From: Parus major | Taxonomy: Eukaryota > Chordata > Aves > Passeriformes > Paridae | Length of the DNA stretch: 64,000 nt | Direction: 5' to 3' | Assembly (NCBI RefSeq): GCF_001522545.3 | Contig: NC_031776.1 | Span: 34,870,248 to 34,934,247, forward strand | Shown: piece by piece, positions 1 through 13,200 of the stretch | How positions within the stretch are numbered: the first letter of the stretch is position 1 | Layout of the letters: each line of letters begins with the position of its first letter | Notes under the pieces: model-generated | What the model was told of the DNA's origin: nothing | Seen by the model: the letters and a program-made list of their open reading frames with translations, nothing else | The model's database searches: none | Position numbers and translations under genes: made by a program

Positions 1-1229
1 TACTTTCACTCTAGTTTTTTATCAAACTTTCTTTTTTCTCTCCCTGGGGATAAACAAATGGACAGCTTTCCTCTCTAGTATTCCTCCTTCCATTACCATC
101 ACAGCAGAATGCATCTGAGACTATAATAATTCAGTGATGAAATACAAAATGTCGCAATGCCATCTCTCTTAAAGTGAACTGAGATTTTGTTATGCCATTT
201 TAGGTGCACTAATAGCTCCTAAAGTCCCATGGAGTATCTTAATGTGAATTTAATGAGCTGATAGCATATAAATGACAGTACTGTGAGGGTGAAGGTGACA
301 TAACCTTTTTCCTTCTGTTTGATGTTTGTCTTTGAAAAAATACAGATCTTTTTGAAACGCACCGCATTATTGCAACATGCTGCATCCTTCAGCAAGGAGC
401 CTGCCATTGTTTTAGCATTTTACAGCCCTTTTCTGCACTCTTCATGGCACTAGAAACACAGGCCTTTTTTTTAGCTCACCATTAGGGTAATTAAAAATCT
501 CAACACTTTTCCTGGCAGCACAATGCCAATGGTGCTTGTGGCTGCATCATGGAGTGTCCATCCAGTGGCAGCCCATCGGTTCTGTCATGCTGGTGCCAGT
601 GGTGGAGGCATGGAACTGGTGAAATCCTGTGGGAACCACATGGAAATCATCCCTCTTTATTTCCTGGGCATCACCTTTCTACCTCCTAGCTAAGAGATCT
701 CCTCAGCAGCACTGATTCCCAAACTCCGCCGGTCTTTACCGGAGCGCTGTCATTTACAAGGAGGTGCCTCCCCACACTCAACGGTGTCACACCCCATTGT
801 GTGCCCAAATCCCAGCCACCCTCAGCATGGTAATGGGCTGGAATCCCATCAGCACTACCTCAGATCAGCCCTGACCCTGCCACGAACAGGGGAGGAAGAT
901 GGCAGAAGATAAATTCATTGATAACCAGCAGCAGACCTACAGAAAACAACTGGCAGATTAAGGAGGCACCCAAATGTATCAGGTTATTAAAGCCTGCCCG
1001 AGTGCAGCAATGCAGCTTTGCCACTGCAATTTGAAGTATTGTCCTAAAAACCTTTCATTCAAACTTGAAATGCCATCTCAGTGGTTTTCTCACCCTCCAA
1101 CCCAAACACTTAGAGCTGTGTCAGCCACAACGTGATCATTTCTCGGCTAAGTGTTGTGCAACTCCAACAATTATTAGCTTTCACTCCTCTTCATGTTCCT
1201 TCAAAGCAATACATAGATACTGAGATTAT
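1..1229. other. Unique non-coding sequence, no gene seen
   Basis: No open frame of family-like composition is visible. The part from about 500 to 900 is richer in G+C and C-runs than the AT-rich flanks, but it has no CpG clustering and no repeat I recognise. The segment ends at a minus-strand CR1 fragment. Confidence 0.6.
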
Positions 1230-1632
1230 GAATCATAGAATATCCTGAGTTGGAAGGGGCTAACAAGGATCAAGTTCAACCTGTCCCTGCACAGGCACAC
1301 CAACAATCCCACCCTGGGTATTCCTGGCAGCGCTGTCCAAACCCTCCTGGAGCTCCGGCAGCCTCAGGAATGTTCCCATTCCCTGGGGAGCCCCAGCACC
1401 CTCTGGGGGAAGAACCTTTCCTGATATCCAACCTAAACCTGCCCTGGCCCAGCTCCAGACATTCCCATGGATGCTGTCACTGGTCACCAGATAAGAGATC
1501 AGTGTCTGCCCTTCCTCTTCACCTCCTGAGGAAGCTGAAGATTGGGACAGGGCTCCTCCAGGTGAACAGACCAAGTGACTTCAGCTACTCATCACACAGC
1601 TTCCCCTTGAGGCCCTTCACTATCCTCACAGC
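1230..1632 (-). mobile_element. CR1: CR1 non-LTR retrotransposon, 3'-end fragment
   Basis: Read on the plus strand, the segment begins with aatcatagaa and gttggaaggggc. This is the reverse complement of the CR1 3' terminus, which in birds ends in short ATTCTATG-type repeats. It continues with diverged CR1 wording (cctggagctccggcagcctc, tgatatccaacctaaacctg, cctcctgaggaagctgaa). The copy is 5'-truncated as almost all avian CR1s are, carries no reverse-transcriptase frame and is diverged, so it is an old, dead insertion. The inner boundary near 1632 is approximate. Confidence 0.85.
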
Positions 1633-4600
1633 TTTTATTATTGATTTATTATTTAAACTTTATACTGAGCCAGGCTTATTTTTTTTATTTATTTTATGCT
1701 CACTTGCTGAATTGAGGTCAATCAAAGGTTTCTCAGTGTTGATTTGCTTGTTAATTTTAAAACTCTTGTAGGACAGACTATGAATCATTCCACAGACAGT
1801 GTATTTTTCTATCTTTTCATACAGTCCCAATGTTGTTTACATGAAGTATGTAATGCTGAGTGGATTAAATTTACACGAGTTATTTCGTTCCCCAGTAGAA
1901 ACGCTAGCATTTGCTCTTCTGAGAGACCTACCTTGGGCTGAGCTTGACAAAGGGGAAAGAAATAAATAAAAAACAAGCAGTTTACGTGTTTCAAAAAGTT
2001 GGAATTTTGGCAATGTGTGAAATTTGTTTAGAAAAACCTTTTCGTTGCCAGGTGACGAGGCAAAACATATCACATATGCTTAACAACCAGCTTGTACATA
2101 TTTTGTCTTTCCAAGGTTTCTAGGGCTGGTCAGGCACAATGATGCATTACAGCTGAAGGAGCTTCCAGCAGGGACAAATGTTTGTCTCCTTCCAAAAGAA
2201 TTTTCCTAATCCTTAAGAAAAACAACTCAATATTTCTCATTGCTGAATGGTTGAGTAAGGACTAATTCTGCTCAAAATTCACCGTATCACGAGTTGTAAT
2301 GTATATTTTGTGTTTGCTGAGGGTACAAATTGCTGGGGTTTAGGTGTTTGTGAGCATTTCATGATATAGTACAGGCAGCAGTTCTGCAAATACAGATTTC
2401 TTACAATAGTCTGACACCTTATCCCCATTCCACTGTCAAGCAACAGCACAAGCAGCATTAAAACCCAAGGATGACTGAGGATCAATGATGATAATGTGTT
2501 AAAACGTGTCACACCGTGTTCAAAAGCTACTGTTGGCTCAGTCCAAGCACCTTTGCATCACTGATGTTTCCATTCCATCAACATTTCCATCCACTGATGC
2601 ACACTGGAATTTCAGAGGAATGGAATAACCAGTTTTGGTTTTGACCATTCTGGTCAGAAAGAGCCGGAAAAAACCCAATCCACACTCAGATTCCCCTAAA
2701 ATCCAGAGGCCTGTCCTTCCCATCCCAAACCTCAGCTCTTGCTGTGAACATTTACACAGATCCCATGGCCTGGAGTTGCAGTTAATGGACTTCACACATG
2801 TGAAATTAATTGTGGGGATAATTCTGAAACAATTACCTTTTCTTGGAATCCCAGTCAACAACTATTCTAATAAATCACGGTGCTGCTCGTGCTATAATGA
2901 CCATCAGTAATCAAATGCATCTGCACACTCAGCCTGTTTGCTGACTTAAAGCACTAAAAGGCAAAGAAGAGTTTGGTGCCCAAGTTCCCACAGAGGATCT
3001 GACTGCTCTCCTCCAATCACCCTTTGCTACCCACAATTATTAATTGTTTATCATTACTCAAACTTGCATCCTGATCCCAATCTCTTTAAAATGTTCATAT
3101 GTATATATTCCCAATATTCTCTGGGGTTTTTTTTTCCTTTCTCTCTCCTTTGTTTTGCATTCCAATTTTAAGTGTCTCTGAAAGAAACTTTCAGCATGAC
3201 TCATGAGATTAAACTGTTTTATCTTTAATTACCCTCATCAGGAGATATCCATAAATCAGTTTTTTAAAAAGCATCATGGATTCATTTAGGACAACGAGCC
3301 ATCATTTTGTTGTTTCACTGCTCCTCACAGGGCTTGCCATCCTATCTTCTGTGTACCCAACTGAGCATTGGTTTTTCACAGGTGGATGAGGTACCAAAAA
3401 TTATCTACTCCCAAACTTTACAAGTCTGCCACCTCTTTCTTCCATCCTAATGCATCTTCCCACCTACCCTGGGGGTAAAACCAAGCACACACAAAACTCA
3501 AAGCTAAGGAATTTCCTTCTGGAGAGCACAACTTCTGGAATTAGACCTCCACTAGGAGCACTTGTGCCTGCAAATTCCAGTGTGCTCTGCCTGCCAGCAC
3601 ACCACACATGCCAGCAAACCAATTTCCTAGAATCCTCATCAAAAGACATCAACAAAGGGCTGTAATGATGGCCAAATCCAATTTATTTAAGAGGGAAAAG
3701 GAGACCATACACAAACCTCTCTGCATGACTGTCCCCATGTGCCAGGTCACTACCTGTAGCCATTAATATCCACTGGCCAGCCAATGCCTTAAAAATTTAA
3801 GTTTATTTTTTGCACCCTTTTCTTTTTCATTGTAGATCACACCCCTTTGCAGTACAAGGCATCCATTTACTCAGTGTAAACTTACACTGTGAGATATGAT
3901 CCCAGATGAGGTATTGCTTCAAACAGAAGATGAAAAATATTCCATGCATTTTAAACATGAATCCAAAAACATAAGTTACACTAACATGTAATACATTTCT
4001 GCTGTTCTCTGGCAGGAGAGAAAAACAAAACTGGCAGCTATAGAAATTGTACAATGGTAATTATTGAGAGAAATAATTATACAAAAACCTGTTCAAATTA
4101 TATACGGGATGGGATGACTCAAAGCGAGAAGAATTTAAAGTGATAGTTAATACCTCAGAAAACCTCACTGTGTGACTCCAGGCAGCAAAATCAGACAAAT
4201 AAATGCATCTGCTGAAATCATTCTACCCACTGAAGTTTGTAAAAAGTGGGCAAAAAACAAGTTTTCATTGCTGGGGATTTCAGGGCAGGCTGGTTTACCA
4301 GGGAGGTTCCCAGCAGCATCAAGGAATTCCTGGACAAAGGATAGAAGGAAGCCTTAATGCAATTTTATTCTAAACAGGCTTTAATCAATTCTTTATATTC
4401 ACTCTGTAGCCCCCAGCTGCAGGTGGGTTTAGAAAATTAAGCCAGCCCTTCAGAGGTGAGAGAAGGACTGAGGTGTTTCAATGGAGCCAGGAGCTGCTGG
4501 GAGCTGAGGCCCTGAATTCCCACCTGCACCTCTAAAGCCCTTTTTCTGCCTGTACCCAGAGATAAAACATATTGTTCCAGAGGTTTCCAGCTGTGGTTCT

Positions 4601-6617
4601 GATGGCTGCCCTCATCCCTTCACCCCAGTGCCTGCAGCACTCCAGGTGAAACTGCAGCCACTGAGCTGATCATCCTTGAAAAGCCAAGGAAGCCTCACCA
4701 CATCCTCCCTGTTCTGCTGATCTCCTTCTGCTTTTCCCACACTGCATTCAAGATTCTTGGTGTTTGTTCCATTCCAGATCTTACTTCTCAAACACCTCTC
4801 CCTACTTCAAAAACTTCTGCTTTTCATGTCCCCTCCCTTCCTTCCACTTAATTTTTAGACCTCTGTCCTCACTTCCAGCAACAGGCCAAAGCCCTTCTCA
4901 AGAGAACAGGTTTTTCATTATTTCTACAGTAAAATATAGATCATTAATTCATCTCTAGTAGCTACAAACTTTTCCCTAATTATTCCTTTTAGCCTGTTAC
5001 ATTACCTTACACGGGTGTTGTTATTTCCCTTCCTTCTGTATCACGCCTGATTTGAAATTGGTGTGACTCAGCTGAGGATTGCAAAGCAAAAAAAATATTA
5101 CTTAAGTTTGTTTTGAGAGTTCCTCACTTTGCCCAGACTGTTCACACAGGCAAAGCATCCCCTGCACCATCCAGTATTAGTGATAACTTTTCAAACTTTG
5201 CTTGCAAGGAAGATGACAAATGCTTCAGGACACAAGTGAAAATGGCAAAAAATGCTCTGCTGAAAAGTCACAGTGCAACTTGCTCAAATTGTCATGTCAG
5301 AATTTGCTTTCTCTGAAAAGAAAAGGCTGCTACTTTTATTTGGTAAGGTGGTTCAGAAGTCCAGCTCAGCTCAGTTCCTTTGTGCAGAGGGAAGGGCAGT
5401 GAGTGGTTCATATCATTTACAGCTAATTCTACCATTTCTTTCAGTATTCAGATATTGTATTTATTTCTTCAATGCACATAATCAGATCACTGGATTTTTT
5501 CTAATTACATTAGTTTCCTCTGTAAAATTCTTCAGTGTTATCCTAGGAAACAAAGACAGGTCCACAGAACCAAAAGGCCACCGTGGACTCAGACACTTAA
5601 AGAATTGCCCAAATTTAAATTGGAATGGTACTAACAGGAAGGTAATAATGTATGCAATTTAAATTGTAGGCTTTATGTGCCCCCCAGTGTTGTTTTCTAT
5701 GATGGTTTTACCCTTGAGGCAGCTCTGTAGGGTAATGAGGTGGAATTATCTCTCATTTAGGGGTACAGACCTGAAGCACAGAGTGCAGGTGGCTCACCTG
5801 AGGTGACACATGGAGTCTGTGCCAGCCTTGGGAATTGGGAACTGATATTCCCCATTTTCCTCCAGGATGTGACCACCAGAACCAGCTGTCCTTAGTGCAG
5901 CAAGTCCTCCTTGGAAACACCATTGGGAACCTTCTTAATGGCACTGGAAAAATCAGGGAAAATACTTGTATTAGTACAGAGTAAAACTCAAATCACACCC
6001 CTGGACAGAGGTGAGGGCAAGGTGGGAGAAAAGCAGCCCCTTGGGAGATACACTGAGGTTTCCAGGAGCAGGAATAGGATATTTAGCTTCATGTAAATTT
6101 CTAAATCTTGCCAAAAAGGAGGAAGTTTAGATAAGATCCAGACATGTTGGTTTTTCCTACTCTAGCCCCTGTGTAAGGAAATTGCTGAGGTTTTCAAGAC
6201 TGGAAGAAAACTCAATTATTTTTATGCCACTTTTACTGAAAAAATAGCAACAAAAAAACCCAAAAGCTATATATTTTGGAAAAGGAAAGAAGAAGCTCTC
6301 ATTCCAAAAAACCAGGTCATTAATTCCTATATCCCAAGGCAAGAACTCTCACGTGGAGGGTTACCAGGGCACCCAGGAAGCCGCTGGCAGTGTTGTATTT
6401 CCCTTCCCCTTTGCTGGGGTTAACACCTTCTGCAAAGCACAATCAACTTTTAAGGCAAGAGATAAAATTTTAACGGTGCTGCTAATTAGTGCCAAGGGTG
6501 GCAGTTCCTGTGATGGCTGTGAGGGCTTTGGTGAGGGCCCATAAACTCCATTTCACTTGGGTCAGCCATCTATCAGGTGATAACCACTGCTCCCACCTGC
6601 ACTGGCTGCAGACACAG
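1633..6617. other. Unique non-coding sequence, no gene seen
   Basis: About 5 kb of AT-rich unique sequence. Short frames of 60-130 codons occur on both strands but none shows a known domain, and they overlap one another freely. No CR1, microsatellite or CpG cluster was recognised. The only simple sequence is short poly-T around 3125 and AT-rich runs near 4080. Confidence 0.55.
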
Positions 6618-6830
6618 ACATGGAATGGTTGGCTTGGAAGGGACATGGAAGATCATCCAGTTCCACCTCATTCCATGGGCAGGGACACCTTCCACTGTCC
6701 CAAGTTGTTCCAAACCCCGTCCAACATGGCCTGGAAAACTTCCAGGAGCACCCACAGCTTCTCTGGGCAGCCTGTGCCAGGCTCTCAGCACCCTTACAGG
6801 GAGGAAATTCTTCCCAAAGACAAGGATGAA
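6618..6830 (-). mobile_element. CR1: CR1 fragment, 3' end
   Basis: Plus-strand text follows the standard antisense CR1 order. First comes tggaatggttggcttggaag, then catgggcagggacaccttcc, then ccacagcttctctgggcagc, then the CCTTACAGGGAGGAAATTC stretch. This is the 'GGGACACC' class of CR1 3' end. The copy is about 210 bp and has no coding potential. Confidence 0.92.
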
Positions 6831-7134
6831 GCTGAAATTGCCACTGAACTGCTTATTCCTACAACATATCACAACAGGAATGTTTTTCAGGATACACCAG
6901 TCTTTGGCTAATTTTCAGGGCAAGGACTTTGTTGTTGAACATATTTTGTTTTTATGTCACTGTGAAATGTATATTCTGTATGTCACTTGGATAAACTTTT
7001 CCAAAAAAAATCCCCATTGGAACAGCAATGAATGGGATTTACAGCTTGAGCTTCTGAGCACCTTTACTGCACAAAAAACTGTTTATTAGCACAAGTTTTC
7101 CCTTTGTATGTTGTGTTTACTTGTTTCCCAGCAG

Positions 7135-7345
7135 GGTCTGCTGATGTTAATGGACTCACAGCAGTGCATTCTACTTGTGTTATTACAGGTCTAATTCAGT
7201 CATTAACATTTCATTAATGGACTGGCCTCCTCGCTGTTTGCATGCCTGTCTAGATATTGATGAGCTTTCTAGTATAGAAAACTGGTATTTAAGGCAGACT
7301 CTTAAAGGTTTATTAAGATGCTCGTGAACCTTCATCCCATCCTGT
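7135..7345. promoter_or_regulatory. Candidate conserved non-coding element
   Basis: A repeat-free AT-rich block with closely spaced homeodomain-like cores. The 10-mer TTAATGGACT occurs twice in direct orientation (7147-7156 and 7214-7223), the second inside the palindrome CATTAATG (7212-7219). The text looks like vertebrate enhancer sequence, but conservation cannot be measured from one genome, so function is inference only. Confidence 0.3.
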
Positions 7346-8029
7346 CATTTATTTTAGCAGATAAAAGCCAAACCCTCTGATGAATTTACATTGCAAAAGT
7401 TTTCAGCACCTGAATAGAAAATTAATTCCATGTGAATACCCCAAGGAGAGGAGAAAAACCCCAAAGATTCCAGAGTTACATCACTTGGATACAAATCTTG
7501 AGTTCCTGCCTCAAAACCAGTGTGGCTCCGCTCCGCCAAGTCCGCTGTGCTCTACCTCGGAGGGAATTGCGTTTCCATGGGACACAAATTGATTCCTATT
7601 CCCAAGGGGGTTCTGCAGCTCCACCAGCTCCCAATTTCAGACTCTGAACTGGAGTTTCTAATCCTTCCCACCACCCAATCCATCAGGAACAGCCTTGCTG
7701 GTGCGGTGGAATTAATCAAATTAAGAGGCTGCTCAGAATAACGAGGCAGAGGCTTTGGGGACCTCTGACATGACCACCAAAGGGGAAGATTTATCATGAT
7801 TTTTATACTTCAGTAACTTTTTGGCTTTATCAGCTGTGTATTGGAATCTAAAAACAATCTTGATAATACCTGTACCCCAGTGGAAGATAAATATCCTCAG
7901 GAAATTGCTGGAAGGAGTTATGAGGTGCTTCCCTTTACATTCCTGCTTTTTCCCTGCTAAAATGTGTGTTTTCAGGCACCCCAGAGAATTAAAATACACA
8001 GTGTCTAGTGCAAGTACTTTGTGAAAATT

Positions 8030-8480
8030 ACTAATTTGATGTCATAATTACGCTTGTAATATAAAATTATTAAGCACTGTCACATTGCACGGTAAATGGA
8101 ACTTATATTGGTGTAATAAAATGTATTTCAATTCCATTGCAATAACTTTATCATAGTCTTTAATGGTACCCAGAGTTAACAAAAATAAGATGCAGCCAGG
8201 AAAAACACCATTGAAGAGTACCCTATACTGCAATATTAGGTCACAACAGATATAATTTGTGAGCTTCTTTATGTGCCAGTTTACATTTATGAACACCTGC
8301 AACTTATGTTTTCCTGACAAAATGAGATGCTAAAGAAGTCGAGGTAGGATTAGAGGCCAGTAAACAAAATCCCCAGCGTAATTTCCCTTAATAAATTCTG
8401 CATTATCCATGCCTTTGACTTCAGCTTTATAAATGGAGCTATAAATATTATTGATCCGAAATTCATATTTTTTTAAGGAT
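8030..8480. promoter_or_regulatory. Candidate conserved non-coding element / enhancer
   Basis: A 450-bp repeat-free block with several recognisable motif cores: TAATTA at 8045-8050 within TGATGTCATAATTACG; an OTX/PITX-type GGATTA at 8347-8352; a forkhead consensus GTAAACAAA at 8360-8368; and AT-rich Hox-like TTTATAAATGG near 8428. No open frame explains it. The motif identities are established consensus words, and their use here is inference. Confidence 0.35.
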
Positions 8481-8710
8481 CTTCCTGGCTCAGTCAGGCA
8501 GGTCTATGCCAGGATGACATGAAAAGAGATCTGTTATTATGAAATCTGAAGCTTATTATCTTGATAAATGTAGCAATGTTTGAGCAATCTGAGGGTGGGG
8601 GGACAAGAAAAGAGGGACACAATTTTAACATTAATATGTCCAAGTGGTTTTTTCTCCTCAGTAGAACTGTCCCAGCCCAGAATGTATGAGCTGTGCATTT
8701 AATGAAGGGG

Positions 8711-8790
8711 GAAAAAAGGGAAGAGAAAAACAAAAAGATAAAAAAAAAACAAAAAGAAAAAAAAAAGAAAAATAAAGAAAAAAGGAAGGA
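8711..8790 (+). repeat. A-rich low-complexity tract
   Basis: About 80 bp of almost pure A with scattered G, C and T (runs of aaaaaaaaa and aaaagaaaa). It has no CR1 body upstream, so it is not a retrotransposon tail that I can assign. It is probably simple-sequence expansion. Confidence 0.85.
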
Positions 8791-10186
8791 TTATTAGAAA
8801 ATATGCCAAATCCTCATCTCAACATTTTTCTTTTGTCTGTCAGGGTAAATAGAATGAAGAAACAAACCACAACTGGAGGGGGGGGGGAAAAAACCCAGTC
8901 AGCTAAAATGTCATGACTTGCTTCTCTGCAGGTGTCAACTTGACTTCACTGAAATGGCACAAAACTTTGATTTTCTCATCAGGAAAAAATGTTTATTTCC
9001 TCTACCAGACCTAACAGATAAGAACATACTGTGTGTAACATTGCATATTTTGATCCTGTGTCTAACTGTTCTTGAGACACATGCTAAAAATATTTTGTGT
9101 GCTTTGCCTCAAATTGTTGTCATGAATTATTGAATTGAGCTGCTACTTTTTCATTAAACCAGCAGCCTTAATAATTTAAACACTGGTCTTTAAGAGACTT
9201 ACTGTATACTGATGATCTTCAGGGGAAGAAAGAGAACCTCCCAATTATTTTATATCTGCCTTGATATGTTTTTTTTGGTAGGGTTTTAATGCATTGCATG
9301 ACTTACCAGGCATTACTGGATGCCTGTATTATTTTAGCACACCAGACAACATTTCTCTCCATTTGATTTGTCATTGAGAATTTAACTCAGATATTCCTGT
9401 AGCCAGGTTTTCTCAGTCATGGCAAACTCAGACCTCCTGAGTGTTCAGGTGCAGCTCACGGGGTACAGCTTCAGTTTACCCCTGAAAATGAGGTAGGAAA
9501 TAAAATGCTTTAAATTTTATTTAAAACCTTTAAATTTATTTTAAATCCTTTAAAATTCTGTATGTCTGCATGGCCCTCATCCATTGGAGGGGAACCTTCT
9601 TGCAGCTGAGCAATATCTGCTGCTCCAAAGGAAAACCAAAAACTAAGGGAAGTGGGAAAAAGTTCTGAAGTTACAGCCTGATTCAATAAAAACCTCAACT
9701 TGCTTCTCAACTAATTCAATTTTTTTTTAAAGTTTACTTTCTTTGGGGTGACATCACTGCAAAATGAAGGTTTTGGGAAATTTGTTGGCAAATCATTGCA
9801 CTGGTGGCTCTACAAAGTCCCTTAATCATTTGTGCCTCCCTCAATTACACTCCAAAAAACATCAAGGCAAGAAGTGTTTCAAAACACCTCCCCAAAACCC
9901 AGAATGAACTCTCAACTCCCACAGCCTTCTTGTGGCAGACCTAGAGATGATAAAAATCAGAAGTTCCAGGAGTCAGTTGATGTCTGATCCACGGTGATGT
10001 GTCATTTCAGCAACACCAATGCTCATTTTGCCCAGCACAACAGCAACAAAGATTACAAATATTAACTTCAAACACCACATAAAGTATGAATAATCTCCAT
10101 TGCTACAAATTTTTAAAATGCTTCGTATTTCTTTCCCACATATGTCCTTGTAGCCTCATAAAACAAACTGTTACATTATATGGGCT

Positions 10187-10188
<2 letters not shown>
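8791..10188. other. Unique non-coding sequence, no gene seen
   Basis: Unique AT-rich sequence. It includes a run of ten G at 8878-8887 followed by six A, and a TTTAAA-rich patch around 9505-9560. No gene or transposable element was recognised. Confidence 0.55.

Positions 10189-10216
<28 letters not shown>
10189..10216. repeat. (TA)14 microsatellite
   Basis: A perfect dinucleotide run of 14 TA units. An open frame of 155 codons (10086-10553, plus) crosses it, giving an Ile-Tyr repeat in translation. That frame is not a gene: its flanks show no domain and the repeat accounts for the lack of stops. Confidence 0.97.
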
Positions 10217-10220
<4 letters not shown>

Positions 10221-13200
10221 AAAATGTTAGCTACTGCTAAAAGTAAGAAAATAGATTTTGACATTGGAGAATTATTTTCCTGCTCTCCTGTGCCTCTGGA
10301 TCTAAAGGCAGAGTTAGTCAGCTGTTTAATCTGGCCTGAGTCCAGGGCTGCATTTCATGGTGAGATGCCAAGAGCAGCGATGCCACATGGAACAGGAGTT
10401 ATCTTCTGCAAACTCACAGTGATCACAGGGCAATTTGTATTTGAACTGATAGAAAGAACAATCTCCTGTAGCTTTCTTGTCTGCTCAGGACTGATTTTTG
10501 TCTGGGCAACTAAATTTAGTCTTATTAATCAGAAGATGCATGAGATGCTGTAATCACTTCATTACACAGCATTGGCCAACCCTTCCATGCCATGTCCATC
10601 CAAATTCCTGGCCCTGCCCTCCCTGAGCACATCTGCAGTCCTGAACTACAGCAGAGGCTCATAAATTGCAGAGGGCAGACATTAAATATGGGTTTAAGAT
10701 ATCAAGACAAATTATTATGTTTTGAAATATAAATGTATATGAAAAAGAAACACTTTTTTTGTCCATTTTTGCCCTTTACCTCTTGTCAAAACTGTCAAGG
10801 TGGGAAAGCCTGTTTGCTTTCTGTCCTTCAATTTAAAGCAGCTGTGTGTGATGCTCTTTTAATTAATCCCCAGTCCAGTCTGCTATCACTGTTGAGTTTA
10901 TTAGCTTCCAAAAGTTTAGATGATACAAAATGTATACATGTAAAGTGGTAAAATTAAGGAATTTTCCTTGTGGTGTATGAAGAACTACCTACCCTGTAAC
11001 TTCTCCTCTAACACTTGAAGAGCAAAGAGTCCAGGAAAGGAAGGATTTCCATTAAAGCACAACTCAATCAACATTCAGGTACTACAAGAAGAAAGAGAAT
11101 AAAAGCTAGGAAATTCTACTTATGCTTGTTACTATCACCTGATATCTCAAAACAATATCCAACCCAAACCACGTGGACATAATAACCATGAATTGAAGAG
11201 TCACAAAGAAATTTTATCTCACCTGCAGCATCTCTCTGCACTTCCTCCTGAAGCTGCTTCCATTTCAGTATGGTTTTGAGTTTTCTAGAAATATTCAATT
11301 TGTTTATTACAGCCAATATAATCTCTTCCTGATACAGAGACATTCTAAATAAAACAATGCAAAGCAATGTAAATATACATTTATATTTCCTGGTGCTTTA
11401 GGGACAGCCTGTGAGCAAGCACTCCTTTATTCTGTGACATCCTCTGGGTGAAAACGAGCTTTAAAAGCTGGGTTCCCATTTCCTGGCACGGGAGGGTTTA
11501 AATAGCTGTCAGGATGGGCACACCTGTCCCACCAGCTGAAGGACCAGGGGTAATTTTGATGTGTCAGGGGTAGGTAGAAGAGGGATGTGAGAGTGCCACA
11601 TGCAGGCAGGAGAGGATGGGGAAAGCCCTGGCTCTGGGAAGGCTTTGCCATTCGTGTCTCACATGGAACAAGCAGCCAGCAGGAGAACACCAAGGACACT
11701 GGACCCTCTGGAGAGCTTCTCCAATCAGATGGAAAAACCTCTCCACTGATGGATTGTGGTGCAACCTTGGACTGGCCAATGCTCTCCTGCCAGCAGGCAG
11801 ATTTTGGGAGGGGTCAGGGGGAACAGAAATAGCTGCAACACCAGACACAAGGATTTTGGAGTCTTGGGGTTTTTCTCTGGCTCTAACCAGCAAGGCTTTT
11901 GTGTCTTGTCCTTTTGGTACTCACTCCTCGCTCCCCCAGGCTGGACAGCACTGCCCTCTGAGCCTTGTGCAGCCTTTGTCCTGCCTGCCCCTCACCTGTC
12001 CTCCCTCCCTGGGCCTTCTCCTCCTTCTCTGTCTTCCCTACCCTTCCTCAGTAGCAGCACAACTCCTTTTTCCATCCCCATGAGATCTTGTCTCATTTGA
12101 CTTCATTTCACCCTGGACCATCTTTTATAAAAGAGCTCCTCACAGCAACCCCGGCTCCTTGTCCAAAAATGATTCTTCCACAACACGTTATTATAACAGT
12201 AATAATTAATTATAATTAAACAGTAATAACAAACATACAAGGAGCACATGCAGGAGTGATTGACAGACTGGTTTCTGCAGCAAAGCCTGGGTTTAAAACA
12301 AGCAGGTATTTCATGATGCTGTGTGTTTCCACATTCCACACTCCCTGGATCCTCCAGCTCTAACACTGAGGATCAAATCAGATATAAAAATTATCTGTGC
12401 AAAGAGACCACAAACATAAGTGTCCTGGCTTGGTGTCATCCTGTAATCCTTTGGATGAGAGGGAAACATGGGAAAGATGCAAGGCTGTAGAAGAGGAGCC
12501 TCGTTAGGGAAATTCACAGCAGCACATCAGAATTGCCCACTCCTGTTGTCATAAAAATATTTGCAGTAAGAAAGAAACAATCAGAGAAAAAAACTAAAGA
12601 GAGATGTGTGAAAGGAGACAGAAGAGGACACTGGAAATGTAAAATGAGCATCAGGGCAGACAACCTTCATCTGCACCATCATCTTTTACGAGTTCCACCA
12701 GTGCTGGCTCTGAGCCTGGGCTGTTCACTTTTGGAAAGTTTTACTTTATTTTTTTTTAATGAAAATTCAACATGGTTCTAATGGAAAAAAAAATACCTTA
12801 AACAGACCTTTAATAAGAAATATAGGAGGGAGGGAGGACTCATTAAGTGTGAAGTTTAGCAAGGATTAGTGAAACAAAAGACCCCAGCAGACAAGTTTAA
12901 ATACCAGATAACTCTGTCACCCTCTGATTGCCAGCAGGAGTTAAAATTCAGGTCTCCTGTCTGGAAAAAGTATTATAGAAATATATTGTGAACTTTGCAC
13001 GGTTCGTTTTTTGTTACGAATTAGATCCATCATGAGATTTATTGAGATGCCTCATGTTTAATAAAATACTCATAACGGTTTGTGATATTTCACAGGATAA
13101 ATAACAGGATTGTTAGCTGTGTTTGTATAGCAGGTCTCAGGATAATAAATGGTTCATTCAATAATGAACTGACAACAAGTTATTCAGGTTATAAAAATAT

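Larger units (their letters stand above)
6831..8710. other. Unique sequence containing two conserved-element-like blocks
   Basis: No gene is visible. Two sub-segments (7135-7345 and 8030-8480) are listed separately because they are repeat-free and dense in homeodomain-type cores. The part between them (about 7350-8030) is ordinary unique sequence. Confidence 0.5.

Noticed and set aside
8711..8790. A-rich tract as a possible retrotransposon poly-A tail or processed-pseudogene end
   Set aside because: No gene-like or LINE-like body precedes it. Avian CR1 ends in octamer repeats and not in poly-A.
10086..10553. 155-codon frame with an Ile-Tyr repeat
   Set aside because: The repeat is a (TA)14 microsatellite and the flanks have no recognisable domain.
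11430..12100. Overlapping frames on both strands in a G+C-richer patch, as possible exons
   Set aside because: Frames on both strands are equally open and Pro/Ser/Leu-rich, as expected from composition. No splice-bounded exon with conserved sequence could be picked out.
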